DNA of 36,556 nt. It comes from Nitrospirota bacterium. Lineage in GTDB: Bacteria > Nitrospirota > Thermodesulfovibrionia > UBA6902. Shown here piece by piece: positions 16,550 through 26,181 of the stretch. A program made the translations under genes and the position numbers. The notes below the pieces were generated by a model that saw nothing but the letters and a program-made list of their open reading frames with translations, was not told the DNA's origin and made no database searches. The number at the start of each line of letters is the position of its first letter. Positions within the stretch are counted from its first letter, which is position 1. The stretch spans positions 1 through 36,556 of the forward strand of contig JACRPZ010000078.1 of assembly GCA_016222905.1 (NCBI GenBank), in the 5' to 3' direction.

Positions 16550-17271
16550 TGCACTCCCTGGAAGTTACTGAACTGAAAAAGAGCTATAACGGGAAAACTA
16601 TCGTCTCTGATATAAGCATGAATATCAGTTCGGGTGAGGTGGTTGGACTGCTCGGCCCGAATGGGGCAGGGAAGACCACTACTTTTCATATGATACTCGG
16701 ACTCGTCACATCTGATGCCGGGACAATCTATCTTGACGGCGAGGATCTGAAAAACTTTCCTATGTATAAGAGGGCCCGAAAGGGGATCGGATACCTGCCC
16801 CAGGAGACTTCAATCTTCAGAAGGCTGAGCGTTAAAGACAATCTCAGGGCAGTGCTTGAAATGACGGAAATCAGCAAAGATGAGAAAGAGCATAAACTTA
16901 AAGGCATTCTTGAAGAATTTAACCTTATGCCTTTTGCCGAAAGATACGGGCACCAATTATCCGGCGGAGAATGCAGAAGAGCGGAGATAGCCAGGGCATT
17001 GGCGCTGGATCCGCTCTTTATACTGTTAGATGAGCCGTTTGCCGGCATAGATCCTATTGCTGTTATTGAGTTGAAAAAGACATTTAGACAGCTTAAGGAC
17101 AAGGGGATCGGACTTATAATAACAGATCATAATGTCCGCGAGACTCTCTCAATAACAGACAGGGCGTATATAATAAGTGACGGGCGGATACTGGCCCACG
17201 GGGTGCCCGATGAGCTTGTTTCAGATGAACTGGTAAAGAAGAGCTATCTTGGAGAGGAGTTCAGATTGTAA
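16549..17271 (+). CDS. lptB: LptB, LPS export ABC ATPase
   Basis: Cytoplasmic ATPase that powers LPS extraction with LptF/LptG, which are not in this window. Walker A GPNGAGKT (36-43), signature LSGGECRRAEIARALA, Walker B FILLDEPFAGIDPIAV and the switch His in ITDHNVRETL are all present. The ECRR signature and the FAGIDP sequence are typical of LptB rather than other ABC ATPases. 240 residues. AGAGGA precedes the ATG. Start and stop both overlap neighbours by one base (TAATG), indicating tight coupling to lptA and rpoN. Confidence 0.96.
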   Translation: MHSLEVTELKKSYNGKTIVSDISMNISSGEVVGLLGPNGAGKTTTFHMILGLVTSDAGTIYLDGEDLKNFPMYKRARKGIGYLPQETSIFRRLSVKDNLRAVLEMTEISKDEKEHKLKGILEEFNLMPFAERYGHQLSGGECRRAEIARALALDPLFILLDEPFAGIDPIAVIELKKTFRQLKDKGIGLIITDHNVRETLSITDRAYIISDGRILAHGVPDELVSDELVKKSYLGEEFRL

Positions 17272-18713
17272 TGGCACAGGGACAGAGACTCGAACTTAAG
17301 ATGTATCAGAAGCTCATACTGACTCCTCAACTCCAGCAGTCAATAAAGCTTTTGCAGCTGCCTCTGCTTGAGCTCTCTCAGAATATAACTCAGGAGCTTA
17401 TGGAGAATCCCATGCTTGAAGAGGCTCTTGAGAGGGAGACTGGCGACAAGGATGAAGTGACAGGTTCTGCAGTTGAGGAGGAGGCGTATCATGAACAATC
17501 CGATGATACTGAGGCCCCTCTGGAGAAGATATTCGGTTTTACTACTGATAATTACTTTGAGGAAAGGGGGAGTGATGGAAGAGACCTCGGTTATTTTAGT
17601 GACGGAGCAGAAGTCTTCTCTCCTTTTGAACGGAATACGAAAAGACCTGACCTGTATGAACATCTCCTATGGCAGTTAAGGCTTTCACGCATACCTGGCC
17701 CCTCCGCTTCTGTAATTGAACTCCTTATTAACAATCTGGATGAAGACGGTTATCTTCAGGCATCACTGGATGAGATCGCAGCAACTGCCAAGACTGATGC
17801 AGGAGTGGTTGAGGAAGCCCTGTCGTTTATGCAGGAATTTGATCCCTCAGGGGTCGGGGCCAGGAATCTGCAGGAATGCCTGCTGTTACAGATGAAGGCT
17901 TTAAAGCTTGAAGGGTCGCTTGTGGAGAAGATACTCAGAGATGGTTTTGATCTGCTTGAAAAGAACAAATACAAGCAGCTCGCTTCCAGATTTAAAGCAT
18001 CAATTGAGGATATTTTAAGAGCCGTAAATGTGATCAAAGGGCTTGAACCTAAGCCGGGCAGCAGCTATTCAAGCGAAGAGGCTGTTCATGTAATTCCCGA
18101 TGTATACATTGAGGAGTCGGACGGAAAATTTATCGTACTCTTAAATGACGAAGGAATTCCGAGGGTGAAGCTGTCAAACTACTACAGAAAACTTCTGGCA
18201 AATAAAAAAACACTCGGTGCTGAAGAGAAGCACTTTTTAGAAGAAAAACTGCGGTCGGCGGTCTGGCTGCTTAAGAGCCTTGATCAGAGAAACAAGACTA
18301 TATACAGGGTGGCAGAGAGCATCCTGAAATTTCAGGAGGACTTTTTCAGGCGGGGACTGGAATATCTCAAACCTCTTAATCTGAAAAATGTTGCTGAAGA
18401 CCTGGATCTGCATGAAAGCACAATAAGCAGGGTGACATCCAATAAATATCTTCAGTGCCCTCAAGGCCTTCTGAGCTTCAGATTCTTCTTCAGCAATATG
18501 GTTCCTTCGGCAACAGGAAGCATGTCCTCAACCATTGTGAAGAATGTCATGAAAGAGATTATTTCCAAGGAAAATCACCAGGACCCTTTCAGCGACCAGA
18601 AGATAGTCGAACTTCTTAACAGCAAATCTATAAATATTACACGCAGGACAGTGGCAAAATACAGGGAGGTGCTGAAAATCCCATCACACTTTAAACGCAA
18701 AGAATGGGATTAA
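17271..18713 (+). CDS. rpoN: RNA polymerase sigma-54 factor RpoN
   Basis: 480 residues and complete. Region I (about 1-50) has LILTPQLQQSIKLLQLPLLE, the activator-responsive Gln/Leu-rich segment. An acidic region II (about 55-115) and the core-binding region follow. The helix-turn-helix lies around NVAEDLDLHESTISRVTSNK. The C-terminal RpoN box is read as TRRTVAKYREVLKIPSHFKR, which recognises the -24 element. Its start overlaps lptB by one base. A sigma-54-like element lies upstream of the whole operon (15519-15535), so autoregulation is possible. lptB-rpoN-hpf-rapZ is a widely conserved order. Confidence 0.97.
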   Translation: MAQGQRLELKMYQKLILTPQLQQSIKLLQLPLLELSQNITQELMENPMLEEALERETGDKDEVTGSAVEEEAYHEQSDDTEAPLEKIFGFTTDNYFEERGSDGRDLGYFSDGAEVFSPFERNTKRPDLYEHLLWQLRLSRIPGPSASVIELLINNLDEDGYLQASLDEIAATAKTDAGVVEEALSFMQEFDPSGVGARNLQECLLLQMKALKLEGSLVEKILRDGFDLLEKNKYKQLASRFKASIEDILRAVNVIKGLEPKPGSSYSSEEAVHVIPDVYIEESDGKFIVLLNDEGIPRVKLSNYYRKLLANKKTLGAEEKHFLEEKLRSAVWLLKSLDQRNKTIYRVAESILKFQEDFFRRGLEYLKPLNLKNVAEDLDLHESTISRVTSNKYLQCPQGLLSFRFFFSNMVPSATGSMSSTIVKNVMKEIISKENHQDPFSDQKIVELLNSKSINITRRTVAKYREVLKIPSHFKRKEWD

Positions 18714-18769
18714 GTGACATTAAACTAATACGCATAGTTTTATAAATTATAATCAAGAGGAGGAGCATA

Positions 18770-19285
18770 ATGAACGTAATCATCAACTGCCGGCATATGG
18801 ATTTGACAGAGAACCTGAAGACTTACGCAGAGGAAAAGATAGGTAAATTCAGCAAGTATCTTGGGAACATCACGGAAGCAACAGTAACGCTGAGTGTCGA
18901 AAAATACAGGCACAAGACAGAGGTTCTTATGAAGGTCAACGGGTTAATGATACAAGCAGAGAGTATTACCGCTGATATGTATTCATCCATAGACGAGGTG
19001 GTGGAGAAGCTGGAGCGGCAGGTTAAAAAGTACAAAGAAAAGACAGTCTCTCACAGGAAAAACAAGAAGACTCCTGAATCCGCCGGCTCAACCGAGAAAG
19101 CAGCTCCCATGATTATAAAGAGGAAATTCTATGACACTAAACCTATGACTGTTGATGAAGCGGCAATGAACATGGACCTGCTGGATAGACCATTTTTTGT
19201 ATTCACGAACGCGTCTTCAGGCGATATTAATGTTCTTTATAAAAGGAAAGATGGTCATCTTGGTCTTATAGAGCCTGTAAAATGA
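18770..19285 (+). CDS. hpf: Ribosome hibernation promoting factor, long form
   Basis: 171 residues with both domains of long HPF. The N-terminal S30AE ribosome-binding domain (about 1-100) has INCRHMDLTENLKTYAEEKI. The C-terminal dimerisation domain (about 118-170) has IIKRKFYDTKPMTVDEAAMN and DRPFFVFTNASSGDINVLYK. The long form drives 70S dimerisation into 100S particles. Strong GGAGG precedes ATG 18770. A TATAAT at 18748-18753 in the 56-base gap after rpoN hints at an extra internal promoter, but no good -35 accompanies it. The stop overlaps rapZ as ATGA. Confidence 0.94.
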   Translation: MNVIINCRHMDLTENLKTYAEEKIGKFSKYLGNITEATVTLSVEKYRHKTEVLMKVNGLMIQAESITADMYSSIDEVVEKLERQVKKYKEKTVSHRKNKKTPESAGSTEKAAPMIIKRKFYDTKPMTVDEAAMNMDLLDRPFFVFTNASSGDINVLYKRKDGHLGLIEPVK

Positions 19286-20154
19286 AGGGTGTCAGTAAAG
19301 ACCGGCTTTTCACAATTATCCTGACCGGACTTTCAGGGTCAGGCAAGTCAGTTGCGCTTAATGCCCTGGAAGACAGCGGTTTTTTTTGCGTGGATAACCT
19401 GCCGGTCAAACTTATTAAGGCATTTGTCAGCTTATCTCAAAAAACACCCGCTATATCCAAAACGGCTGTTGTAGTAGATATCAGAGAAAGAAAGTTTTTA
19501 GCTGATTTTTCAGATACGGTCTCTGACTTGAGAGAGACCAGCATGATAGAGGTTGTTTTTCTTGAATCAAAAGATGACATCTTGGTAAGAAGATTCAAGG
19601 AGACAAGGCGACCCCATCCGCTTGGTTATCGGGATCTCAAAAAGGCTATTCAAAGAGAGGCGAAACTTCTCCAGTCAATCAGGCTGGAGGCGGACAGAAT
19701 TATAAATACATCTTCATTAAGCCCGCATCAGCTGCGTAATCTCATAACGAACTCTTATTCGGCCAGAAAGAAAAAAGGAATGGCTATAACCCTCATCTCT
19801 TTTGGCTATAAATACGGAATACCTTCAGAGGCAGACCTACTCTTTGATGTGAGGTTTCTTCCGAATCCTAATTTCATAAAGAGACTCAAAGACTTTCCCG
19901 GGACATCAAAGATTGTAAAGAACTTTGTTCTATCTCAGCAGGCCACAGGAGAATTTCTCGGCAAGCTATACCCGCTTCTTATGCACACCATTCCTCTCTA
20001 CAAACAGGAAGGGAGGAATTATCTTACAATAGGAATCGGATGCACTGGCGGCAGGCACAGGTCGCCGGCTATTGTCGAAGAGATAAGGAAGAGACTTGCA
20101 AAAGAGAAGATGGATGTCTCTGTAGTGCACAGGGATTTAACTGACTTATCGTGA
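19282..20154 (+). CDS. rapZ: RapZ-family RNase adapter / nucleotide-binding protein (YvcJ-like)
   Basis: 290 residues, normal for the family. Walker A GLSGSGKS is at 16-23, followed by ALNALEDSGFFCVDNLPVKL. FLESKDDILVRRFKETRRPH is in the N-terminal P-loop domain. SFGYKYGIPSEADLLFDVRF and IGIGCTGGRHRSPAIVEEI mark the conserved C-terminal domain. In enterobacteria RapZ directs RNase E to GlmZ; in other phyla the role is less clear, so the name here denotes the family. Overlaps hpf by 4 bases (ATGA) and is the last gene of the operon. Confidence 0.93.
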   Translation: MKGVSKDRLFTIILTGLSGSGKSVALNALEDSGFFCVDNLPVKLIKAFVSLSQKTPAISKTAVVVDIRERKFLADFSDTVSDLRETSMIEVVFLESKDDILVRRFKETRRPHPLGYRDLKKAIQREAKLLQSIRLEADRIINTSSLSPHQLRNLITNSYSARKKKGMAITLISFGYKYGIPSEADLLFDVRFLPNPNFIKRLKDFPGTSKIVKNFVLSQQATGEFLGKLYPLLMHTIPLYKQEGRNYLTIGIGCTGGRHRSPAIVEEIRKRLAKEKMDVSVVHRDLTDLS

Positions 20155-20197
20155 TGCAGTAAATGGTTTTGTAAGCAGCAAACAGAGGGCGGGAATA

Positions 20198-21454
20198 TTA
20201 TTGCTGCAATGTGTTCAGATAGTTTATATCCTCTTCTCTTACATTCCCATAGATTGTCATCGCAAAGGGATTATCTCCGGCAAGCCTTTTGGAAAGGCTC
20301 CTCAAGTCTGCAAGCGTAACAGCTTCCACAGCTTTTATGATCTCTTCAGGAGAAAAATATCTGCCGTAATATATCTCCTGCTTTGCCAGATTGGACATCT
20401 TGGTACTTGTTGATTCAAGCGCAAGGATGAGGCTGCCTTTAAGCTGATTCTTGGCCCTCCGGAGTTCATCATCTGAAATTGAATCTGAGAGACCTCTGAT
20501 TTCCGAGGCGATAATACCAATAACCTCCCTGACGTGTCTTTTCTCTGTGCCTGCGTATACACCCCAGAGAGCGGTGTCAAAGTAGGGCTGGTTAAAAGAG
20601 TATATAGAGTACGCGAGCCCTCTCTTTTCCCTCACTTCCTGAAACAGTCTTGAGCTGAAGCCTGCGCCAAGTATTGTATTAAGCAGGTACATTGAGTACC
20701 GGTCATCGCTTCCATATGGTATGCCCTTAAGTCCAAGACATATGTGCGTTTCTGAAAGTTCTTTGGGCACGATATTCAGTCTGCTTCTGAATTCCGGCAA
20801 GGAAAGAGATGTCATCTGAGAACTTCTTTTCAGACTGCCGAGACCGGAATTGAGGCGGTCAATCATAGCGTCCACTTTAAGGTTTCCGCTGCAGGAAATG
20901 ATGATGTTCTCAGTGCCATAATATTTTTGTATATGATTAAGCATGTCATCTCTTTTGAATGACTCAACAACCTCTTTCCTGCCGAGAACAGAGAGCCCAG
21001 GCCCTGCATCTCCCCATATGCTTTTGCTGAAAAGCTCGTGAATATAGTCGGAGGGGGTATCCTCAACCATATTTATCTCTTCTGTTATAACCCCTTTCTC
21101 TTTCTCAATCTCAGCTTCCTGAAAAGTGGAGTTCAGAAATATATCTGTCAAAAGCTCCAGTGCCTTATCCAGATATTCATCGAGGACTTTAATGTAAAAT
21201 GTTGTATTTTCGCATGATGTAAAAGCGTTAAGCTCCCCGCCTATGGAATCTATCTCCATGGCGATATCTTTTGATGTCAGACTGTTAGTTCCTTTAAAGA
21301 ACATGTGCTCAAGGAAATGGGAGATGCCGTTCTTCTCAATTGCCTCATTTCTTGCCCCTGCTTTTACCCATATGCCGATGCATGCAGAGCGTACATCATT
21401 AGTAGTTTCTATGACCACGGGGATATTGTTTTTAAGAGTTATTTTTCTGTACAT
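20198..21454 (-). CDS. M16-family zinc peptidase (processing-protease-like)
   Basis: 418 residues. The inverted zinc motif HFLEHMFFKG is at 46-55 (His46, Glu49, His50), and the third ligand Glu lies in EKGVITEEINMVEDTPSDYI near residue 126, so this is the catalytic type. The C-terminal half has the Arg/Tyr segment GFSSRLFQEVREKRGLAYSI typical of M16B/PqqL-like proteins. Predicted cytoplasmic, since no signal peptide is seen. Located 103 bases downstream of pnp, an arrangement common in many bacteria. No good Shine-Dalgarno precedes the ATG. Confidence 0.92.
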   Translation of the reverse strand: MYRKITLKNNIPVVIETTNDVRSACIGIWVKAGARNEAIEKNGISHFLEHMFFKGTNSLTSKDIAMEIDSIGGELNAFTSCENTTFYIKVLDEYLDKALELLTDIFLNSTFQEAEIEKEKGVITEEINMVEDTPSDYIHELFSKSIWGDAGPGLSVLGRKEVVESFKRDDMLNHIQKYYGTENIIISCSGNLKVDAMIDRLNSGLGSLKRSSQMTSLSLPEFRSRLNIVPKELSETHICLGLKGIPYGSDDRYSMYLLNTILGAGFSSRLFQEVREKRGLAYSIYSFNQPYFDTALWGVYAGTEKRHVREVIGIIASEIRGLSDSISDDELRRAKNQLKGSLILALESTSTKMSNLAKQEIYYGRYFSPEEIIKAVEAVTLADLRSLSKRLAGDNPFAMTIYGNVREEDINYLNTLQQ

Positions 21455-21557
21455 TGGATAAGAAAAAATAAGATTTTTAAGGGTTATTTTTTTATGTCTG
21501 CATTAAGCGGGAGAATACTCTGGAATTTACAGCAGAAATCTAAGGCGACCTGGAAAA

Positions 21558-23645
21558 CTACGCTTTACTCATCTCTTTATCAGCATCTTTTTTACTGAGG
21601 CGTATCTTCCCTGTCTTGTCTATCTCTATCACCTTGACTGATACCTCTTGGCCTTCCGTCAGCTCATCTTTCACATTTGCAACCCTCTGGTCGGATATTT
21701 GCGATATGTGAAGCAACCCGTCTTTGCCAGGCAAAATCTCAACAAAAGCTCCGAAATCAACTATCCTCATAACCTTGCCGGTATAGATCCTGCCGATCTC
21801 AGGTTCTGCTATTATTCCTTTTATAATATCAATAGCCTTCTGCGCCGACTCTTCATCTGCTGATGCAATGCTGATAATGCCGGTATCCTCAACATTTATC
21901 TTTGCTCCTGTCGCTTCAATTATGCCCCGTATGACTTTGCCGCCGGTTCCTATTACGTCTCTGATCTTATCGATCGGCACCTGTATTGTGAATATTCTTG
22001 GAGCATATTTTGCAAGACTACCTCTCGGCTCTTTTAGTATACCCTTCATTTTATCAAGAATATACAGTCTTCCCTCTTTTGCCTGTTCGAGCGCCTTCTG
22101 CATTATCTCCTGGCTTACGCCGCTTATCTTTACATCCATCTGAAATGCGGTTATGCCATTTTCAGTCCCTGTCACCTTGAAGTCCATGTCCCCAAGATGA
22201 TCCTCAAGGCCGAGTATATCCGTAAGCACAACAGTCTTTTCGCCTTCTTTTACAAGCCCCATCGCAATACCGGCAACAGGTGCCTTTATAGGCACACCTG
22301 CATCCATCAGGGCGAGAGTTCCGCCGCATACAGTTGCCATTGATGATGAGCCGTTAGACTCAAGTATATCGGAGACTATTCTTATAGTGTAAGGGAATTC
22401 CGTCTTCTCAGGAAGCATCGCCTTAAGCGCTCTCTCAGCAAGCATGCCGTGCCCTATCTCTCTGCGGCCTGCGGAGCGGAGGAATTTCACCTCTCCCACA
22501 CTGAAAGGCGGGAAGTTATAATGAAGCATAAAAGTCTTTTTGGATTCCCCTTCAAGCGCATCAATCCTCTGTTCGTCATCTGCCGTGCCAAGCGTAACTA
22601 CGGCAAGCGCCTGGGTCTCTCCTCTTAAAAAAAGCGCTGAACCGTGAGCCCTTGGAAGTATCCCAACATCCGCGCTTATCTTTCTTATCTCATTTGGTCT
22701 GCGGCCGTCTGCTCTAATTCCTTTTTCCAGGATCATGTTCCTTACAAGGTCTTTTTCTATCTTATTGAAAGCAGCGGCGATATTTTTTGATATATCATTC
22801 TCTTCCGTACTCAATTTATCAATAATGCTCTTGAGAATCTCATCAAGCGCATCCTGCCTTCTCAATTTATCAGGTATTATAATGGCCTCTTTTATCTTCT
22901 CAAGTGAAAATTCGGCAACAGAGTTTGCCAGATCTTTATCCGGCTGAGGAGGCGTTACGGGCCTCTTCTTTTTCCCGGCTAAGGAGACAAGCTCTTTTTG
23001 GAGGTCTACAAAGCGGCGTATCTCTTTATGCGCAATATCAAGCGCTTCAAGCAGTTTTGACTCGGATATCTCAATCCCTCCGCCCTCAACCATTAAAACA
23101 GCTTCTTCAGTGCCTGCAACAACGATATTAAAGTCACATTCTTCAATCTCGCGCAGGTCAGGATTGATGATAAGGGATTCTCCCTTTACGCCGATTCTTA
23201 CAGCTCCTACAGGACCTTCAAAGGGGATATCGGAAATGCTCATGGCAGCGGACATACCTATTATCCCGATGATATCCGCGACATTCTCCTCTCCAAATGA
23301 AAGCACCGAGACTATGCCTTGGGTTTCTGAATAAAAGCCGTCAGGAAATAGAGGTCTTATAGGCCTGTCAATAAGCCTGGAGACAAGTGTCTCTTTCTCT
23401 CCGGGTCTGCCCTCTCTTTTGAAGAAGCCTCCCGGGATTTTACCGGCTGCGTAGGCCTTTTCCTGATAGTCTATGGTAAGGGGGAAAAAATCGATGTCTT
23501 CTCTTGCTTCTTTTTTGGCGACTGCTGTTGCAAGAACAATGGTATCGCCGTATTTGACGATTACCGAACCGTCGGCCTGTTTTGCAAAACGTCCTGTTTC
23601 AAGTATAAGAGACTTTTCTCTAACTTCAAGTTGAACACTTGTCAT
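21558..23645 (-). CDS. pnp: Polyribonucleotide nucleotidyltransferase (PNPase)
   Basis: Phosphorolytic 3'-5' exoribonuclease of 695 residues. Two RNase PH domains (about 10-210 and 300-530) are joined by an alpha-helical linker. The first carries GGFFKREGRPGEKETLVSRL (RNA-channel loop). The second carries DHLGDMDFKVTGTENGITAF with the catalytic Asp residues. A KH domain follows (IRDVIGTGGKVIRGIIEATG, about 555-610), then an S1 domain (GKVMRIVDFGAFVEILPGKD, about 618-690). Start ATG 23645 has AGGA 12 bases upstream. It lies 7 bases after rpsO, the classic rpsO-pnp pair. Confidence 0.97.
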   Translation of the reverse strand: MTSVQLEVREKSLILETGRFAKQADGSVIVKYGDTIVLATAVAKKEAREDIDFFPLTIDYQEKAYAAGKIPGGFFKREGRPGEKETLVSRLIDRPIRPLFPDGFYSETQGIVSVLSFGEENVADIIGIIGMSAAMSISDIPFEGPVGAVRIGVKGESLIINPDLREIEECDFNIVVAGTEEAVLMVEGGGIEISESKLLEALDIAHKEIRRFVDLQKELVSLAGKKKRPVTPPQPDKDLANSVAEFSLEKIKEAIIIPDKLRRQDALDEILKSIIDKLSTEENDISKNIAAAFNKIEKDLVRNMILEKGIRADGRRPNEIRKISADVGILPRAHGSALFLRGETQALAVVTLGTADDEQRIDALEGESKKTFMLHYNFPPFSVGEVKFLRSAGRREIGHGMLAERALKAMLPEKTEFPYTIRIVSDILESNGSSSMATVCGGTLALMDAGVPIKAPVAGIAMGLVKEGEKTVVLTDILGLEDHLGDMDFKVTGTENGITAFQMDVKISGVSQEIMQKALEQAKEGRLYILDKMKGILKEPRGSLAKYAPRIFTIQVPIDKIRDVIGTGGKVIRGIIEATGAKINVEDTGIISIASADEESAQKAIDIIKGIIAEPEIGRIYTGKVMRIVDFGAFVEILPGKDGLLHISQISDQRVANVKDELTEGQEVSVKVIEIDKTGKIRLSKKDADKEMSKA

Positions 23646-23652
23646 TCAGATG

Positions 23653-23922
23653 TCACTTCCTGATCCCGATCTCTTTGATGAGTTTTTCGTATCTGCCCTG
23701 GTCGCTCTTTTTGAGATATGACAGGAGCCTGCGTCTCTGCCCGACGAGTATCAAAAGACCTCTTCTTGAATTGAAATCCTTTTTGTGGGTCTGAAAGTGT
23801 GCGTTCAGGGAGGCCAGCCTTTCACTTATGAGTGCTATCTGAACTTCAGGAGAACCTGTATCGCCTTCATGCAGCTCGAATTGTTTGATAATTGTCTCTT
23901 TCTTTTCCTTAGCTAATGCCAT
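23653..23922 (-). CDS. rpsO: 30S ribosomal protein S15
   Basis: 89 residues, the standard length. Family motifs [40 protein letters not shown] and LLSYLKK are all intact. S15 binds 16S rRNA early in 30S assembly. A strong AAGGAAGG sits 7 bases before the ATG. First gene of the rpsO-pnp unit. Confidence 0.97.
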   Translation of the reverse strand: MALAKEKKETIIKQFELHEGDTGSPEVQIALISERLASLNAHFQTHKKDFNSRRGLLILVGQRRRLLSYLKKSDQGRYEKLIKEIGIRK

Positions 23923-23956
23923 GACAATTCCTTCCTTTGCCTAAAAAATATAATGA

Positions 23957-23986
23957 AGTGTAGCATAAGAGAAAAGAATATGTAAA
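23957..23986 (-). promoter_or_regulatory. Possible promoter of rpsO-pnp
   Basis: On the minus strand TTTACA (23986-23981) and TACACT (23962-23957) are spaced by 18 bases, giving a start near 23950 and a leader of about 28 bases that includes the rpsO Shine-Dalgarno. Matches are 5/6 and 4/6 to the sigma-70 consensus. Confidence 0.35.
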
Positions 23987-24100
23987 GGTTTTTTTGTGAT
24001 TCCAATGAGCCTCATAAAATGTTACCGAAGGTATGAAATTCACTTATTAACATGAAACTATGGGAATTAAATTGAGATTCCTGCGACCAGTTGAATTTAT

Positions 24101-25225
24101 TCACTTAATGTTGGGACAGCCGTGCACGGAATTATAAAACGAATCCCGCTCAACAGGAACTTTTCCGGCTTTTTCAATCAGATTCACTAATTGCGCGCGT
24201 GTCATCGCGTTTTCAGAGAGAGCGCCAGCTGAGTGCGTGATCTTTTCTTCAATGATCGTGCCGTCAAGGTCGTCCGCGCCAAACATTAGGGCAAGCTGGG
24301 CTATCTTCTCGCCAAGCATTATCCAGTAGGCTTTTATGTGCTGGAAATTATCAAGAAAGAGCCTTGAAATCGCAATTGTCTTAAGATCGTCAATGCCCGA
24401 TGTATAACTTGCGCCTTCAATCTTTGTATTCAGCGGATGAAAGGCGAGCGGGATAAATGCCTGAAATCCGCCTGTCCTGTCCTGAAGCTCCCGCAGCTTC
24501 CTCATGTGCTCAACCCTGTGCTTAAATGTTTCAAGATGCCCGTAGAGCATAGTGGCGTTAGTTTTGATCCCCACATTGTGCGCCGCTTCCATTATCTTAA
24601 GCCATCTCTTGCCGGGGATCTTTTCAGGACAAATTTTATTTCTCACTCGTGCATCAAATATTTCCGCGCCGCCGCCGGGCATCGAGTCAAGCCCGGCATC
24701 TCTTAATTCGCTCAAGGTATCAGCAAGAGATAGTCCGCTTATCTTTGAGAAATAATCAATCTCAACAGCGGTGAATGCCTTTATATGAATATGCGGGAGC
24801 GCTTTCTTGATCTGCCATAACATCTCCAGATAGAAATCAAACGGCCAATCAGGATGCAGCCCTCCGACAATATGGACCTCTGAAAAAGACGGGGACAAGT
24901 GGGTTGATTTTATTCCTGACCGCTGACCCCTGACCCCTGGCCTTTTAAGTTTCTTAATTATCTCTTTGATGCTCAACTCATACGCGCCCTTTTCGCCTTT
25001 TGAACGGCTGAAGGCGCAGAACTTGCATCGGTTAACACAGATATTTGTCGGGTTTATATGGCGGTTTTGAATAAAATACGCGTTCTTGCCGTTCTTCTTT
25101 TCAGCAATGATATTGGCAAGCCGGCCCATGGTGAAGATATCATCGCTCTGGAAAAGGAAAAGGGCATCGTCTGTGCTTAAACAATGCCCTGATAGTACCT
25201 TTCGCTCGATTTTGTTAATACCCAC
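24101..25225 (-). CDS. mqnE: Aminofutalosine synthase MqnE (radical SAM)
   Basis: Radical-SAM enzyme that joins 3-[(1-carboxyvinyl)oxy]benzoate and SAM in the futalosine route to menaquinone. The 4Fe-4S cluster motif is CVNRCKFC (Cys63, 67, 70). MqnE-specific segments are [59 protein letters not shown] and [13 protein letters not shown]; these distinguish it from MqnC. The start is GTG 25225, overlapping htpX by 11 bases. A stretch at about residues 95-113 ([20 protein letters not shown]) is extra relative to the family and arises from short tandem repeats in the DNA. mqnA, mqnC and mqnD are not in the window. Confidence 0.92.
   Translation of the reverse strand: MGINKIERKVLSGHCLSTDDALFLFQSDDIFTMGRLANIIAEKKNGKNAYFIQNRHINPTNICVNRCKFCAFSRSKGEKGAYELSIKEIIKKLKRPGVRGQRSGIKSTHLSPSFSEVHIVGGLHPDWPFDFYLEMLWQIKKALPHIHIKAFTAVEIDYFSKISGLSLADTLSELRDAGLDSMPGGGAEIFDARVRNKICPEKIPGKRWLKIMEAAHNVGIKTNATMLYGHLETFKHRVEHMRKLRELQDRTGGFQAFIPLAFHPLNTKIEGASYTSGIDDLKTIAISRLFLDNFQHIKAYWIMLGEKIAQLALMFGADDLDGTIIEEKITHSAGALSENAMTRAQLVNLIEKAGKVPVERDSFYNSVHGCPNIK
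24915..24941. repeat. Short tandem repeat (CTGACCC-like) inserted in mqnE
   Basis: The plus strand reads CTGACCG, CTGACCCC, TGACCCCTGG in succession, i.e. about three copies of a 7-8-base unit. It lies in frame within mqnE and encodes the RGQRSG part of the extra loop. Confidence 0.65.
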
Positions 25226-26057
25226 GTCTCATAGCTTCCAGTCTTGCCACCCTCTCTTCCATCGGAGGATGGGTGCTGAAGAGGTTCGCAAACCCCTTGC
25301 CTGAGAGAGGGCTCACGATGAACATATGGGCAGTGGCAGGCTCCGCCTGCATTGGTATCTGCTTTGATGCGGCATCTAATTTCTTGAGCGCGCTTGCGAG
25401 ATAAAGCGGATTTCCGGCTATCTTTGCGCCTCCTTCATCAGCAACGTATTCTCTTGAACGCGATATCGCCATCTGAACAAGCATCGCGGCTATAGGCGCA
25501 ACGATCATCATCACGATGCCGACAATGGGATTCCCGCCCTCATCATCATCCCTGCCGCCGAATATCATAGCCCATTGCGCCATGTGCGCAAGGTAACTTA
25601 TGGCTCCTGCGATGGTTGCCGCTACTGTTCCTATCAGGATATCCCTGTGCTTTACATGCGCAAGTTCATGCCCTATAACACCTTCAAGCTCTTCAAAGTT
25701 GAGGATCCTCATTATTCCTGTGGTCACTGCAACCGCCGCATGGTCCGGATTTCTGCCTGTTGCAAATGCATTAGGCTGGGGCTGGTTGATGATATAGACC
25801 TTCGGCATGGGGAGCTGCGCTCTCTGCGCAAGCCTCCTCACCATCGAGAAGAGTTCCGGTGATTCAGCCTCGGTTGTCTCCTTAGCCTTGTACATCTTAA
25901 GCACTATCTTGTCGCTGAACCAATAGGTAAAGGCATTCATCCCAAAGGCAAATATGAGCGCCATTGTCATGCCGCTCCTGCCGCCAAGGTACGCGCCTCC
26001 GTAAACAAGTATCAGTGTAAGCCCTGTCATCAGGACTGCTGTTTTAAGCATATTCAT
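25215..26057 (-). CDS. htpX: HtpX-like M48 zinc metalloprotease
   Basis: Inner-membrane protease involved in membrane-protein quality control. 280 residues with two N-terminal membrane segments (about 5-25 and 29-47). The zinc motif HELAH (His130, Glu131, His134) lies in [15 protein letters not shown]. Two more membrane segments (about 140-165 and 175-195) follow, then [17 protein letters not shown] with the third zinc ligand. The C-terminus [20 protein letters not shown] is typical of HtpX. GGAGG lies 12 bases before ATG 26057. The stop overlaps mqnE by 11 bases. Confidence 0.95.
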   Translation of the reverse strand: MNMLKTAVLMTGLTLILVYGGAYLGGRSGMTMALIFAFGMNAFTYWFSDKIVLKMYKAKETTEAESPELFSMVRRLAQRAQLPMPKVYIINQPQPNAFATGRNPDHAAVAVTTGIMRILNFEELEGVIGHELAHVKHRDILIGTVAATIAGAISYLAHMAQWAMIFGGRDDDEGGNPIVGIVMMIVAPIAAMLVQMAISRSREYVADEGGAKIAGNPLYLASALKKLDAASKQIPMQAEPATAHMFIVSPLSGKGFANLFSTHPPMEERVARLEAMRRGY

Positions 26058-26181
26058 CTAATTTGTTGCCTCCGTTTTGTTAAGTCTTATGTATATTTTA
26101 CTTAAGATTCTTTGATAAAAGCAATAAACCTGCGTGATCCCGCGTTGACTTACTGCTGAGTTATCTTTAAACTTATTAATC

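Noticed and set aside
20155-20197. Bidirectional terminator between rapZ and the M16 peptidase
   Set aside because: No stable hairpin plus T-run could be found in this short convergent gap.
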